Shown: positions 14,601 to 24,400 of the stretch, piece after piece
How positions within the stretch are numbered: position 1 is the first letter of the stretch
How the letters are laid out: each line of letters opens with the position of its first letter
Program-made: the position numbers and the translations under genes
Notes under the pieces: model-generated
Told to the model about the DNA's origin: nothing
Database searches by the model: none
What the model saw: the letters and a program-made list of their open reading frames with translations, nothing else
Assembly (NCBI GenBank): GCA_037179385.1
Contig: CM074185.1
Location: 6,567,371-6,631,370, forward strand
DNA length: 64,000 bases
Source: Holothuria scabra
Lineage: Eukaryota; Echinodermata; Holothuroidea; Aspidochirotida; Holothuriidae
Direction: 5' to 3'

Positions 14601-17600
14601 GCAATCCTATTGTGAAGCTCACAGAATTTTCATTTCAAACAGAAACTCAAAGAAGCAATTTTTATCATTTGTTCATTTTCTTCAAAACACCTTTCTCTTA
14701 CTACAAAATTAAATGGAAGGATAGAGAAAGAACAGAGAAAACAAAACTCAAAATAACAAATGTATGATTACATGTAAATCTACAACTATCATAGTTTTTC
14801 AGTCTTCAAAAACTCCAAAGGCCAAGAGTTAGTTTTTTAGACAGAGTTTTATGGCCTAGCTTCCAATCTACTGGATCAAGTCGAGAGGGTCACGACCATT
14901 TTTTCCAGTTGCAGCTCACTGGTTTGTTTTCCATACTCTATTACTATTGCAGAGCATCACACACAACAGCAGTAGGTTTCATTTTTAGAGTCTTGACCGG
15001 GGAATCAAACCCGGGCCTCCCACCAAGAGAGCCATCATTGAGCCCACAGTTAACAGTTCAAAGAAGCCTGCTAGGGAAACACTACCAAACAAAAAAGTGC
15101 AACTGGCACTTAATTGATATATAGAGACAAAATCACAATGCAACAAGTTCAAGTAAAAATCAATGACAAAAGGGCCCTCAGTTAAAGAGATGGCTGGGTG
15201 AGGACCCATGTCTTTGTAGAGAGGTCTCTGATCCATCTAATGGGGAGGATCCAGTAAGAGAAAGCAGTACCAAAGGGTGAAACAGATGGTTTAATTATAG
15301 TCACATAGGAGACAGTATTTCAAATGCAAGCACTTCTAACCAGAATGGTACTAAAATGTCTCAGAGTGCAGGGCATGTATATGATCATAACAGTAAGCAC
15401 ACCTGACAATTTGGGTAAATTATAGGAGGAAATGGAATTTCAAAAGGTTTTTCCTAATTTTGTTGAACATACAAAGATCAGATAAGGCCCAAAAATGCTG
15501 CAAGGATAAGATAAAATAAGATAAGAACAACTTTATTGTAATCCACAAACAGTAACTGAAAGCTTCCATTAAAGTGTACCACAAGTCAAAAAATTCAAAA
15601 ATTTATATATTTAAGAAAATGAAAAACGAATTCTAACAGTCTAACTCCCATCTTCATATGACATTCCTGAGCTGAGATATAAAATGCTGAAGTTTATTCC
15701 CTTAAAGCAAATTGGTCTATTGTGCATTAATTTGTGACTTTCTTGTTGTACAACTCACACAAAATGCTTTGTTTTTCTTTAAAATTAAAAATATTTTTAT
15801 GACCTTGAACACTTCCTGTTTGCTTGCATAGCATGTTCCACAAGGAGGGCTAAATTAATTACACCACCTCATAAGAGTAAGAGTGCTATCACACCTTGGT
15901 GCAAGTTGCAGTAAAGTTCAGAAAAACAAAGAAATACAAAGATTGTAATTTGAGTAGTACAAGAATGACATCACAAATTATTGCGCAATGTACCATTTTA
16001 ATTTGAGTGAATAAACTTCAACATTTAATATCTCAGCTCAGGAATGTCTTATGAAGATGGAAGTTGGACTGTTAGAATTTATTTTTCATTTTTGACTTTA
16101 GGTACACTTTAAACAAAACAAACGAAATGGCAAAAGATCAAAATAAACACCAAGAAATAAAACTAAATCAGAATTTAGGAATAAAACAAAAGGAACCAAC
16201 CAGGCAAGTTTTAGTTTTTAGAAGTAAGAGTATGGAATTTAATATCTTGAGACCTGAGTACGTGCTATACATGTATTGAACACTGCATCACAAGCAAGCT
16301 GCATCAAAACAGCAGTGTCGGAGTGTTTCATGAATTGTCAGTCTTTGTAACTGATGATATTACATAGGATCTGTCGGGAAAATACAGCAGTTGGTGGAAT
16401 CTTCAAAATTGCACATTGTCTGAAGAAAGCTTCAATAAATGCCAGAAACAGAATCATGTAAACTCGATGCAAATTAAAAACATTTTTGCCACATGCAAAT
16501 ATTGGCAAACATGATATACAACGCCATTTTTGGACTTGTACAGTACTTCCTGTATTAAAGTGATGACACTCTTTGGAAATGTTGATGTTGTTGATGCACT
16601 GAACATGACATCATTTTCGGTTAAGCGGTTAACTGCCGGTGGAATTGGTAGAACATGAATGCCCCACATATGGTATGTAGGCTAGAGGTCTTTTGCACTT
16701 AGTTACTGCACAGTTGTGAAGGAAAAAACTTAAAACATGAGCACTGATTTCACTAAAAACTGCCAAAGTGGGCAGATGGAAAAACAAGGAGGTTTGAGCT
16801 TGGCTGGGTCAGGAGCAAGTTCCCTGCACAGGTCAAACTTTACAGTCTGGGTAAGATCTGAACTTGAATCTGTGAAAACTTCAATCAGATATCTTCAAAA
16901 CTTTGGTTTAAATTTGTGTTAACATGTTGACTTAAACAACAGTTGTCGTTAGTTGTAAAACTGCCAAATTTTGCCGATCATCAAGGGGGTCATTAGTCAC
17001 CCCAAGCCAGTAGAATTCACAACCAATTCTCCTCGGGCCTGACCAACCTCACAGCGCATATGTGGTGTACTTATGTCCCTAACTGGACGTCTCACCATAT
17101 TTTGAAAGAAGAAGAAGACTAGGTGGATATCACATGCACCCAAAGGGTTGGATCAAAATGTATAACAACTTTTGATGTTTTAGGGATTCCTGTAATCAAC
17201 CGATAGGCTTGCATGCTCCCACCAACAACAGCCCAGATAAATCTTGCTAAAATTGTGATTTAAACAGCCCTTAATTCAAAATCAACTGTTGGCTACAGTA
17301 AGGATTAAATGCAACTAATTTGGGTAAAGCTAAAAACATGTACTGATCTGTTTTGGATCTGTTAGTGTTACTTAGGCTACTAGGCTAGGGTGCAAATTAA
17401 AAATTCCTTTGGCGCAGATGAAAAAGTTCTTTGGCACTGACAAAGTGTACTTTGGCACCATTTTTTCAGGACATAGCTGATAGAGAATGGATGTCAAACC
17501 ATGGAGATTTCAGAGCAGAGAGATGTAACCCCACTACAGAACACATTTTCAATCTTTGCCGTCTTTCTTACCTTGGTCGTCACTTCTTCGCAGAAGTGGT

Positions 17601-17838
17601 ACAAACGATTTATCAGTACAAGTGTGAGACCTAGTGCAAGGCTTGCATGTAAAGCTACCCTAACGATAGGCCCTAGCTGCTAGCCTAGCCTACAAATTTC
17701 AATAAGACGATAATTTTGCAGAAAAAATTGCAATGAATCACCTTCAGGATATTCCACAAATGTTATAGTAACTGGCTTCCATTTTAAGCTGTCATGTACC
17801 GCAGCTTCGGCGTCCGGAACTAAGCATTCCCCACCCAT
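2492..17838 (-). CDS. DOLPP1: Dolichyldiphosphatase 1, seven exons placed (terminal exon missing)
   Basis: This ER membrane phosphatase hydrolyses dolichyl diphosphate to dolichyl phosphate, recycling the lipid carrier of N-glycosylation. Exons, in gene order: 17742-17838, 13137-13237, 12274-12358, 11748-11844, 10678-10776, 5251-5341, 2492-2619, with AG/GT boundaries and continuous phase. They give about 232 residues against 238 in human (from memory), ending at the TEAR of the conserved C-terminus. The PAP2 signatures are present in order: K84-x6-R91-P92, P106-S-S-H109 and S159-R160-x5-H166. Hydrophobic segments lie around residues 40-60, 112-127, 144-160 and 172-188. The ATG at 17838 sits in AAAATGG and opens the conserved KWKPVT..EYP block. 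The last short basic exon was not found. It faces QTRT1 head to head. Its introns hold many repeats, all outside exons. Confidence 0.95.
4179..5033. mobile_element. TIR DNA transposon carrying a gene fragment
   Basis: Ends are TACCGTATTTACTCTATTAA on the left and its near-exact reverse complement at 5005-5033. Subterminal GGGGGGCGTTTATTAGAG occurs near both ends, as expected of transposase-binding repeats. The 855-bp element lies in DOLPP1 intron 6. A clean target duplication is not obvious. The interior includes a (GCAT)n alternating purine-pyrimidine run at 4513-4532 and a coding fragment on the minus strand (listed separately). Confidence 0.8.
4256..4464 (-). pseudogene. Frameshifted fragment of a YHVY/VVGH-type repeat-associated protein
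   Basis: From an ATG at 4464 the minus strand reads [20 protein letters not shown] and then EADNPH. After one extra base near 4331-4337 it continues in another frame as DKYAIAVYQ...[11 protein letters not shown], and stops at a GTAAAT donor-like site. From memory, this pattern (G-Y-H-V-Y, G-E-E-L, N-x-H-D-x-Y-A-V-A-V, V-V-G-H-x-P) recurs in uncharacterised proteins in marine invertebrate genomes and resembles a HIRAN-like fold. It fills the left third of the TIR element and looks like a first exon captured by, or belonging to, the autonomous version. Confidence 0.55.
5251..5341 (-). CDS. DOLPP1: DOLPP1 exon 6 (catalytic His)
   Basis: 91 bases; acceptor TTATTTCAG, donor CAG|GTATAC. It encodes [14 protein letters not shown] and the following membrane helix to LLTQ. 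The His of SR-x5-H is the expected nucleophile of the PAP2 family. More than 5 kb of repeat-rich intron separates it from exon 5. Confidence 0.95.
5904..6198. mobile_element. 295-bp MITE with 28-bp perfect TIRs
   Basis: It begins TCGTCCCCTTTCTGGCGTAC and ends with the exact reverse complement, the match running 28 bp in. The interior has further ACGAATG/CATTCGTCAC pairs, so the whole element could fold back. No coding capacity. It sits directly next to a LINE relic in DOLPP1 intron 5. Arms this intact suggest recent movement relative to its neighbours. Confidence 0.85.
6199..7200 (+). pseudogene. Degenerate LINE reverse transcriptase 3' end (L2/CR1-like)
   Basis: 6199-6300 reads [19 protein letters not shown], a typical post-catalytic segment of Jockey/CR1/L2 LINEs. 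Weaker matches follow ([12 protein letters not shown] near 6520, LKILNFQQL near 6670). After a SINE interruption the usual C-terminal motif appears as [12 protein letters not shown]...FKSAYK, with a stop near 7220. Many stops and frameshifts make it a dead 5'-truncated copy. The SINE at 6830-7075 lies inside it and so is younger. Confidence 0.7.
6830..7075 (-). mobile_element. tRNA-derived SINE
   Basis: On the minus strand it starts with a tRNA-like head (GGTAGAGCATCCGCC A-box region, GGTTTGCTCCCC in the B-box position). The family body follows, including GGAAAACAAGCCAGTGAGC and TAAAACTCCATC. Other copies lie at 10325, 13400, 14832, 23412, 25200, 29487 and 36240. It interrupts the LINE relic. 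Confidence 0.8.
8527..8725. mobile_element. hAT-type MITE, C-rich family E
   Basis: Starts CAGTGACATAGCC and ends GGCTTCATGCCTG. It is flanked by ACAGATCC (8519-8526) and ACAGTTCC (8726-8733), an 8-bp duplication with one mismatch. The body (CAACCTTGCAATGCAAAAAA, then C-rich runs) matches 26876-27196 and, inverted, 37606-37791. Confidence 0.75.
10177..10194. repeat. Homopolymer run of 18 C
   Basis: Uninterrupted poly-C at the edge of a SINE-bearing stretch in DOLPP1 intron 5. It is a likely replication-slippage and sequencing-error site. Confidence 0.95.
10325..10545 (+). mobile_element. tRNA-derived SINE
   Basis: Plus-oriented copy. The B-box-like GAGTTCTATTCCCAGGTCGA is followed by GTCATACCAAAGACTCT and the shared body ending in CTGTAAAACTCTATC. 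It lies 130 bp from DOLPP1 exon 5. Confidence 0.75.
10678..10776 (-). CDS. DOLPP1: DOLPP1 exon 5
   Basis: 99 bases; acceptor TGTCTCAG, donor AG|GTAAGT. It encodes [17 protein letters not shown] and a hydrophobic helix ending in VSLSR, the same length as the human segment ending in VSYSR. The S-R pair opens catalytic motif 3, which continues in the next exon. Confidence 0.95.
11748..11844 (-). CDS. DOLPP1: DOLPP1 exon 4 (phosphatase motif 2)
   Basis: 97 bases; encodes [14 protein letters not shown] with the PSSH motif. Two acceptors are possible. The one after CTCATTCAG (used here) has the better pyrimidine tract and restores the residues between PRPC and YGMPSSH seen in relatives. The later one, after GTATTTTCAG, would be in frame but drop seven residues. 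Donor AG|GTACGT. Confidence 0.93.
12274..12358 (-). CDS. DOLPP1: DOLPP1 exon 3 (phosphatase motif 1)
   Basis: 85 bases; acceptor TTTTAG, donor G|GTAAG. It encodes NEGINWVAK and KHMIQEPRP. The latter is the K-x6-RP phosphate-binding motif of PAP2 phosphatases. Confidence 0.96.
13137..13237 (-). CDS. DOLPP1: DOLPP1 exon 2
   Basis: 101 bases; acceptor TTTTGCAG, donor ACA|GTAAGT. It encodes [15 protein letters not shown], then a hydrophobic stretch and RRELHT, matching the first membrane segment and the KRELHT block of the human protein. It ends in phase 0. Confidence 0.95.
13400..13600 (-). mobile_element. tRNA-derived SINE, second head type
   Basis: The body is shared with the other SINE copies. 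The head on the minus strand reads AAGTGGTTAGAGCATTTGAC...CTTGCAGTC, unlike the GGTAGAGCATCCGCC head at 7050. The same head type is at 29487-29745. Confidence 0.7.
13672..13905. repeat. Dispersed repeat family C
   Basis: Contains AACAAGTGATGGTCTGATTT at its left and GATGGACCCCAC...GGCTGCTTACAG at its right. An inverted copy is at 46395-46563, with termini CTGTAGGC and GCCTACAG. The two define a non-coding TIR-like element, with no clear target duplication. Confidence 0.6.
13955..14085. repeat. Fragment of TTAA MITE family B
   Basis: Shares AAGCAGTTA, AATTTCACATTT, TGTCACATGACT and AACAGCCAATCATG with the full family B copies at 20828-21083 and 63395-63648. The left end is missing or merged with the adjacent family C repeat. 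Confidence 0.6.
14832..15055 (-). mobile_element. tRNA-derived SINE
   Basis: The B-box region reads GGTTTGATTCCCCGGTCAAG on the minus strand. The body has the family hallmarks (GAAAACAAACCAGTGAGCTG, TAAAACTCTGTC). In DOLPP1 intron 1. Confidence 0.75.
15573..16108. mobile_element. Long-armed foldback element flanked by TTAA
   Basis: TTAA at 15569-15572 and at 16109-16112 flank AGTGTACC and GGTACACT. The arms stay complementary, with mismatches and short gaps, for well over 100 bp inward. For example GACATTCCTGAGCTGAGATA near 15660 is the inverse of TATCTCAGCTCAGGAATGTC near 16030. No coding capacity. A transcript would form a long hairpin. It sits in DOLPP1 intron 1. Confidence 0.85.
17742..17838 (-). 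CDS. DOLPP1: DOLPP1 exon 1
   Basis: 97 bases encoding residues 1-32 plus one base. It starts at the only suitable ATG (AAAATGG context) and contains [14 protein letters not shown], the counterpart of the conserved WRPVTLTHVEYP block. The donor is GAAG|GTGATT. The first roughly 15 residues are poorly conserved, as usual in this family. Confidence 0.93.
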
Positions 17839-18188
17839 TTTGAGTCTCCGCTACTCTACTTTGATTGCTGTTGAACTCGCAGGTTGATCGTTCATTTGGA
17901 AAGAGATATAGATAGGCTTGTACTGGTACTGTGTGTGTTCCGTAGCGCAAGCTCGTGTATTCCACCAATTTACTTCAAGGGATACTAAGTAATATAATTA
18001 AACTATAAATCTAAATTTGAAAGTATTTGTGGTATCTAAAAACTTTTCACAAGTATTTAAAATTTTAAAAATATATTAAAAATATACTCGATCCGTAAAA
18101 TGTGTTATTATGGAGAATATAGGATACTAACTACCCAATAAAAAAAGTTTACACCTCCATAGTTTTCATTGGTTCCATCAGTTACAAA
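17839..18188. promoter_or_regulatory. Bidirectional promoter between DOLPP1 and QTRT1
   Basis: The 350 bp between the two divergent start codons must contain both 5' UTRs and core promoters. CATTGG (inverted CCAAT box) is at about 18167 and CCAAT near 17967. Each ATG lies in AAAATGG; for QTRT1 the string AAAATGGCTGCC also resembles a YY1 site overlapping the start codon, common in TATA-less housekeeping promoters. The middle is AT-rich, and no consensus TATA box stands out near either start. Confidence 0.7.
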
Positions 18189-18434
18189 ATGGCTGCCCCC
18201 ATAGAGCAACATGTCGAAAAACCATTTTCAGCCCTTGCACTGGAAATTGTCGCCAAATGCAGCACTACAAAGGCCAGAACTTGCAAGATGTCATTACCTC
18301 ATTGCTTGGTTAATACACCAGTATTTATGCCTGTTGGAACACAGGGAACAATGAAAGGGGTCACTTCTACTCAATTAGAAGAACTTGGTTGTGAACTCAT
18401 ACTTGGTAACACATACCACCTTGGAATGAGACCC
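18189..18434 (+). CDS. QTRT1: QTRT1 exon 1
   Basis: 246 bases, residues 1-82, phase 0; donor CCC|GTACGT. Encodes the N-terminal strand region and [28 protein letters not shown]. The first ATG is embedded in AAAATGGCTGCC and gives a protein of family length. Confidence 0.97.
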
Positions 18435-21400
18435 GTACGTATAGCCTATGCCTAGACCAGAGTTTTAGCCTTAGGTAGTAAGATAGGGCCTAGGCCTAGG
18501 TGCAGAAGTTTTTTACAAAAAAGGAAATGCATCAGATTTTGATCACTGCCAAATAGGAGTAATTATAGGAAACCCCTCCCCCACCCCGGAAAGAAATAAA
18601 CTTGTGATCCTGGGTACAGATTCCCAGTGGGATATACTTGAGAGCATAATGGCTTATTGCAGAATTGACTAACTTTAAGGTTAATGTTGGCTACTAAAAG
18701 TCTGAAAGCGCCAGGCCTAAATTCAATTATTCAAATAATACTAACAACTGTCAGCAGACTGACATTCAAGTTTGAAACATCTTGAGAACAAATCTGTGTC
18801 ATTCATTGTTAGGGGTTTACTTCTGTTTTTCTCAGTCTGTTTTGTTCTTTTTTTTCAAGTGGCTCTATGACCTGTTTGGGAATTCATTCTTTGCTGATTT
18901 CTGGATTCCCAGTCCCAATGGCTTCCCAGTCACAGCACTTGGCCACTCAACTAGGGATTCACCCTAAGCACTTTCTTTTTTTTCTTCATTATTTAATGAG
19001 ATGACATGTTTGCAGTGATATATTAACTCACATAAATAAGTGGCTAACTTGTTAAATGACTACTCTGTATCTGTTTAAACTGAGGAATCGTCTTTGTTGG
19101 GGACTTGTAGGGGTTCTGATGTCTCTTCTCCAATCAGTTATGTCATTTTCTCGGAGGAGCAAGTTTGTAAAAAGTTTAAGAGTTTGAAAGCTAGTAAGGC
19201 CCCTGGGCCAGACAGGGTCCAGCCAGCCATTTTATGTGAATGCTCGGAGATTTTGTCAGTTCCTCTTTCCATCATTTTTCAGAAGTGTCTGGATTCAAGT
19301 TTTGTTCCTACTGACTGGGGAGAAGCCAATGTTACTCCAATTTTTAAGAAGGGGGATGATCGAAGTAATCCTTGCAATTACAGGCCTGTTAGTTTAACCA
19401 GTGTTGTGTGCAAAGTTATGGTATCTATAATTAAGGATAGTTTACTTGAGTATCTTTTAGATAATGAGTTACTTAATCTGTCACAGCATGGTTTCCTGCC
19501 AAGTAGATCTTGTGTTACTAACTTACTGAGCTTTCTTGAAGATGTCTCTTCATCTCTTGATTCTGGGTATGGCGTTGGTGTCATTTACCTTGACTTTTCA
19601 AAGGCTTTTGATACAGTTCCATTAGGTAGGATTATCTTTAAACTGCATAGGTTAGAGTTCAGGGCAATTGTGCTGATTGGATAAATTCTTGACTTCATGG
19701 TAGATCTCAGAGAGTTGCTGTCAATGGTAACTTCTCCTCTTGGAAAGAAGTCACAAGTGGAGTACCACAGGGTTCTGTCCTTGGCCCACTTCTTTTCTTA
19801 ATTTTCATCAATGATATTGATAGTTCTCTTACATCTGGTATCAGTAAGCTTACAGATGATACTAAGCTTTATAGGAAGATAAGCATTTTGGATGATGCCT
19901 TACTGCTGCAGAAAGATCTGGATAGGTTATTTTCTTGGTCTCAGACCTGGCAAATGTCTTTTTAATGCAGATAAGTGCAAGGTCCTTCATTTTGGTCCTA
20001 AAAGTTTTGGCAACGATTATAACATGAATGGTAGTGTTTTAAGTAATGTCGTCTTTGAGAAATATCTGGGTGTTGTAATTACTGGGGATTTGAAGTCATC
20101 ATGGCAGTGTGCAGCCACTGCTGCAAAGGCTACTAGAGTGCTTGGATTGATCAAGAGGAATTTCATCAATTTTAGTAAGGATATTGTACTTAATTTGTAT
20201 AAGCAGTTGGTAAGACCCCAACTCGACTATGCAGCTCAGGCTTGGAGCCCCTTCTATGAATAGGACAGGTTCCTTTTAGAGCAAGTTCAGAGGAGAGCTA
20301 CTTGCCTTATACCTGAGGTGAGAAATTAACCTTATGCTAGGCTTAAACACCTTCTCAGCTCCACTTTGGAGCTGAGAAGGATTAGGGGAGACATGCTCCA
20401 GGTTTACAAGTTTCTTTGTGAAAGGAATCCCCTTCTGACTTGTAGTTTTTTAAGGGTTCATAGTAATTCTCAGGTGCATTGGCATTGTAAAAAGCTGGAA
20501 AAGCCTTTTGAAAGGCTTGACATTAGGAAGTTTAGTTTCTTCCATAGAGTTGTCAACGAGTGGAATTATCTACCAAATTGGGTAGTTAACTCCCCGTCAG
20601 TTCACTGCTTTGAGGTTAACATTGACAAGTTTTTCCATGGCTGTGGTAGAATCTGATTTGGGGCTGTTGTCAAACTTTGGTGGTTTGACTTTTGATTAGG
20701 GCTTGGACTTCAGGGCATCTTATGGGGCCTTGGCCCTCCTTTGCCCTTCAACCTGTTATGTTAAGTAGCCTTTTAAACCCCTCAGGTTGCACAGTTTTCT
20801 CACCCCAAACATTTCTCCTAACCTTAAAGGTAAAGAGCAGTCCCCCCAAACTTATTTTCAAGAAAAAGCTAAATAACTCAATTTTCATCATATTTCTCTT
20901 CAAAGTATCTTTAATTACATTTTATGACTTTGCTATTGCATATTCAAGGTAAACCAAGCAGTTATTTCTGGTAAATTTCACATTTGAAGAGAAAAAACAT
21001 TGTCACATGACTCCCAACAGCCAATCATGAAACTGAACAGTGTACTACACTTCTTCAATTTGGGATGACTGCTCCTGTCCTTTTTAAGCCCCTCCAACAA
21101 TTGTCTGAAATTCATCCTCATCCAAATACAAGCTCGGTTTATTGTTTCAAGGTGACAAAAAAAAACTCAATTTATAAAATCAAAACATTCTCAGTACCGT
21201 TCATGCTGTGTAACATAAGCTTTGGTACTCTGCATTGTTTAAATTAGCTGTCAATCAAAGAGCTGAGCCTATTGAGAATTTTGGAACCCTCGTACTCAAA
21301 TTGTACTTGGGTTGTAAGGTTTGGCCCTTTAATTATAGGGTCATTTCAGGGGTCAAAAGTTTGCTTCAAGGACCTGCAATTTTGGCCAAGGCCAGCATCC

Positions 21401-24400
21401 ATTTGGACTTGGGGTTTGGCAGTAATTCACCCCTCCCTCTTTTGGGGTTTCCATCAGAATACCTACCTTTTCTTGTTTGAGACTGTTTGTACAAGTTGAT
21501 TTAGTAAATCTGTACTCAATGACATAGATTTATTGCAAAAACAAATATTTTGTTTCTTTTATCTATTTGTGATGTTTGTTGTGCTCTAGGTATGGTCACG
21601 ATATGAAGTTTCCAAAACTGTTCTGTTTTCTTGATTCTAATTTGGCAGGGGCAAGACTTAATGGATAAAGTAGGTGGACTTCATAAATTCATGAACTGGA
21701 ACAGAGCATTGTTAACTGTGAGTATTAAGATCAGGTGCAGTAACTCAGGCAGAAGCCATCTATTTATAGCACTGAATGTTTCTTTAAAGTCAATTTTGCT
21801 ATGAATGTGGGGGGTTGACAGAGCTGTAATTGCAAAAAGTACCCTCCAAATACCTTAATTTCTTTGGCAGGATCAGCCAAGCTGTGTTCCCATTGCTGAA
21901 GAGTGATTTTCTGTCAGGGAATTTTGCTTAAATAGTTTTGAGGGCCTTCTGATGTTTTTGACTTGTGTGGGAAAACAGGGTTACTTAATGTACATGTGTT
22001 ATGTGTACCAATTTAACACATAGTAAGGCTGTAACATGCTTTAAAGGCTCAATTTCTCATCCCAAACAGTACCAATTCTCCTAACCTTCTTAATTAAGCC
22101 CCTCCCACAATTGTCTAAAATTCACCCTCTTCCAGACACAATCTCGTTTTATTGCTTCAGGATGAATATAGAAAGCTTAATGTGTATAATCAAAACACTA
22201 TCAGAACAGTTTGTGCTGTGTAATATCAGTTTTTGTACTCTGCATTGTTTGAATTAGCAGTCAATTAAAAAGCTGAGTCAATTGAGAGTTTCTGTTACCC
22301 TATACTAGAAGTGTAGTTTGGGGTGAGAAGATTGTCTCTTTAAAGCAATATTTACTGCATGCCTGATTTTCATTGATATCCTTTCTTAAGATTAGAATTT
22401 AATTAAGTATACTTCATCCCAGATTAAGTTTGTGAGAGCCAACTACAATTTGCAATCCTTTGGGGCCCAATTTGATATTTAAAGGTCTAGTTCTCTCACC
22501 CCAAACAGTAAAAATTCTCCTAACCTTCTTACTTAAGCCCCTCCCACAATTGTCTGAAATTCATTCTCATCCAGACACAATCTCAGTTTATTGCTTCAAG
22601 GTGAGAATAGAAAAGCTCAATAAATTTATAAAATCAAAACACTCTCAGTACCCTTCATGCTGTGCAACATAAGCTTTGGTACTCTGCATTATTTGAATTA
22701 GCTGTCAATCAAAGAGCTGAGCCAATTGAGAATTTTGGTACACCTGTACCAGAAATGTAGTTTGGGGTGAGAGGTTTGGCCCTTTAAAGACGAGAGTTTA
22801 ACCTACAGTAGCCAGGCCTTACAAATATTTAAAGGGAAGGAAAAGTCTTTTGGGTTTTTTAAAAAATTCAGTTGAGAGAAAATGTAAAACTTATTTTACT
22901 TGCAGCTGATTTATAGAATCAAGGGGAAGATATGACCTACCAACTTTAAAATCAGTAAATCACTAAGTTTTCTTTTTTTATTGATCAAGGTGTAGTAAAT
23001 CAGAGCATATAAAATACTTTGTTTAACTAAATTGAATGCATCTACTTCATTTTCTTTAAGGATAGTGGAGGATTCCAGATGGTATCTTTAGTTGAACTGT
23101 CTGAAGTCACGGAAGAAGGTGTAAAATTCCAGTCCCCATATACCAAAGAGGAGTTGATGTTAACTCCTGAAAAATCTATTGAGATCCAGAACAGTATTGG
23201 TGCTGATATCATTATGCAACTGGATGATGTGGTACATAGCTTAACAAAAGGACCGAGAGTGGAAGAAGCCATGCATAGGTAAATGCTTGTAAAGATAGTA
23301 AGTTAGGATGAGACAGTTGTTTGACAACAAATGTGAGGAGCCATCTATTTCTGGCCTTGGGCCAATTGATTAGAACGTACTGTTCTGTGAACACAAAGGT
23401 AGTCTGGTAAGTTAGTCAGTTAGATGGAGTTTTACGGCCCAGTTTCCAAAATATTGGTTCAAGTCGAGCTGGCCACAGCCTTTTTCCAATTGTGGCTCAC
23501 TGGCTTGTTTTCCCTACTCCATTGCTTATACAGAGCATCATGCACTACAGCAGTGGGTTCCATTTTTTGGGTCTTTGGTATGACTTGCCCTGGGAATTGA
23601 ACCCAGGCCTTCCATGTTAGAGGCAGGTTGGTCTGGTATCCCTTCAATGATCAATCCATTTGTTTCTTTAGTAGGATAAACAGAATTGTACTATGATGAG
23701 TGTCTTTGTCAAAGGTTTTGGCTTTACTGTACATTTTTCAACAACCCTAAAGCAGTGTTGATTGGATTGTGACTACACTGTGTAATAAACCTGAAAGCTG
23801 TGCTGACTGGATTGTAACAACGTATTGCTCATCAACCTTAAAGCAGTGTTGATTAGATTGAAACTACAAAGTTTAATGGCCCTAAAGCAGTGTTGATTGG
23901 ATTGAAACTACAAAGCTTAAAGGCCCTAAAGCAGTGTTGATTGGGTTGAAACTACAAAGCTTAATGGCCCTAAAGCAGTGTTGATTGGATTGAAACTACA
24001 GAGCTTAATGGCCCTAAAGCAGTGTTGATTGGATTGAAACTACAAAGCTTAATGGCCCTAAAGCAGTGTTGATTGGATTGAAAGTACAAAACTTAATGGC
24101 CCTAAAGCAGTGTTGATTGGATTGAAACTACATTGCTTAGTGACCCTAAACCAGTGTTGATTGAATTGTAATTTCATTGCTCAATGACCCTAAACCAGCA
24201 TTGATTGGATTTGACTATATTTTATGAGATGTATACAATATTTAGGTTAATAAATGGAATATTTTAGTGTCTTAAAACATTGTGTTAGTCAAATCATAAT
24301 ATCAGGATCTGAATACTATAGGCTGGCAATGTATGAATTCATATCTCAATGTGTAAGTTAGAATCACAACAAGAGTAGTACAGTACGCATATGGCATACA

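Noticed and set aside
23744..24215. Regular repeat resembling a CRISPR array
   Set aside because: Units are contiguous with no unique spacers, and it lies in an intron of an animal gene; it is a minisatellite.
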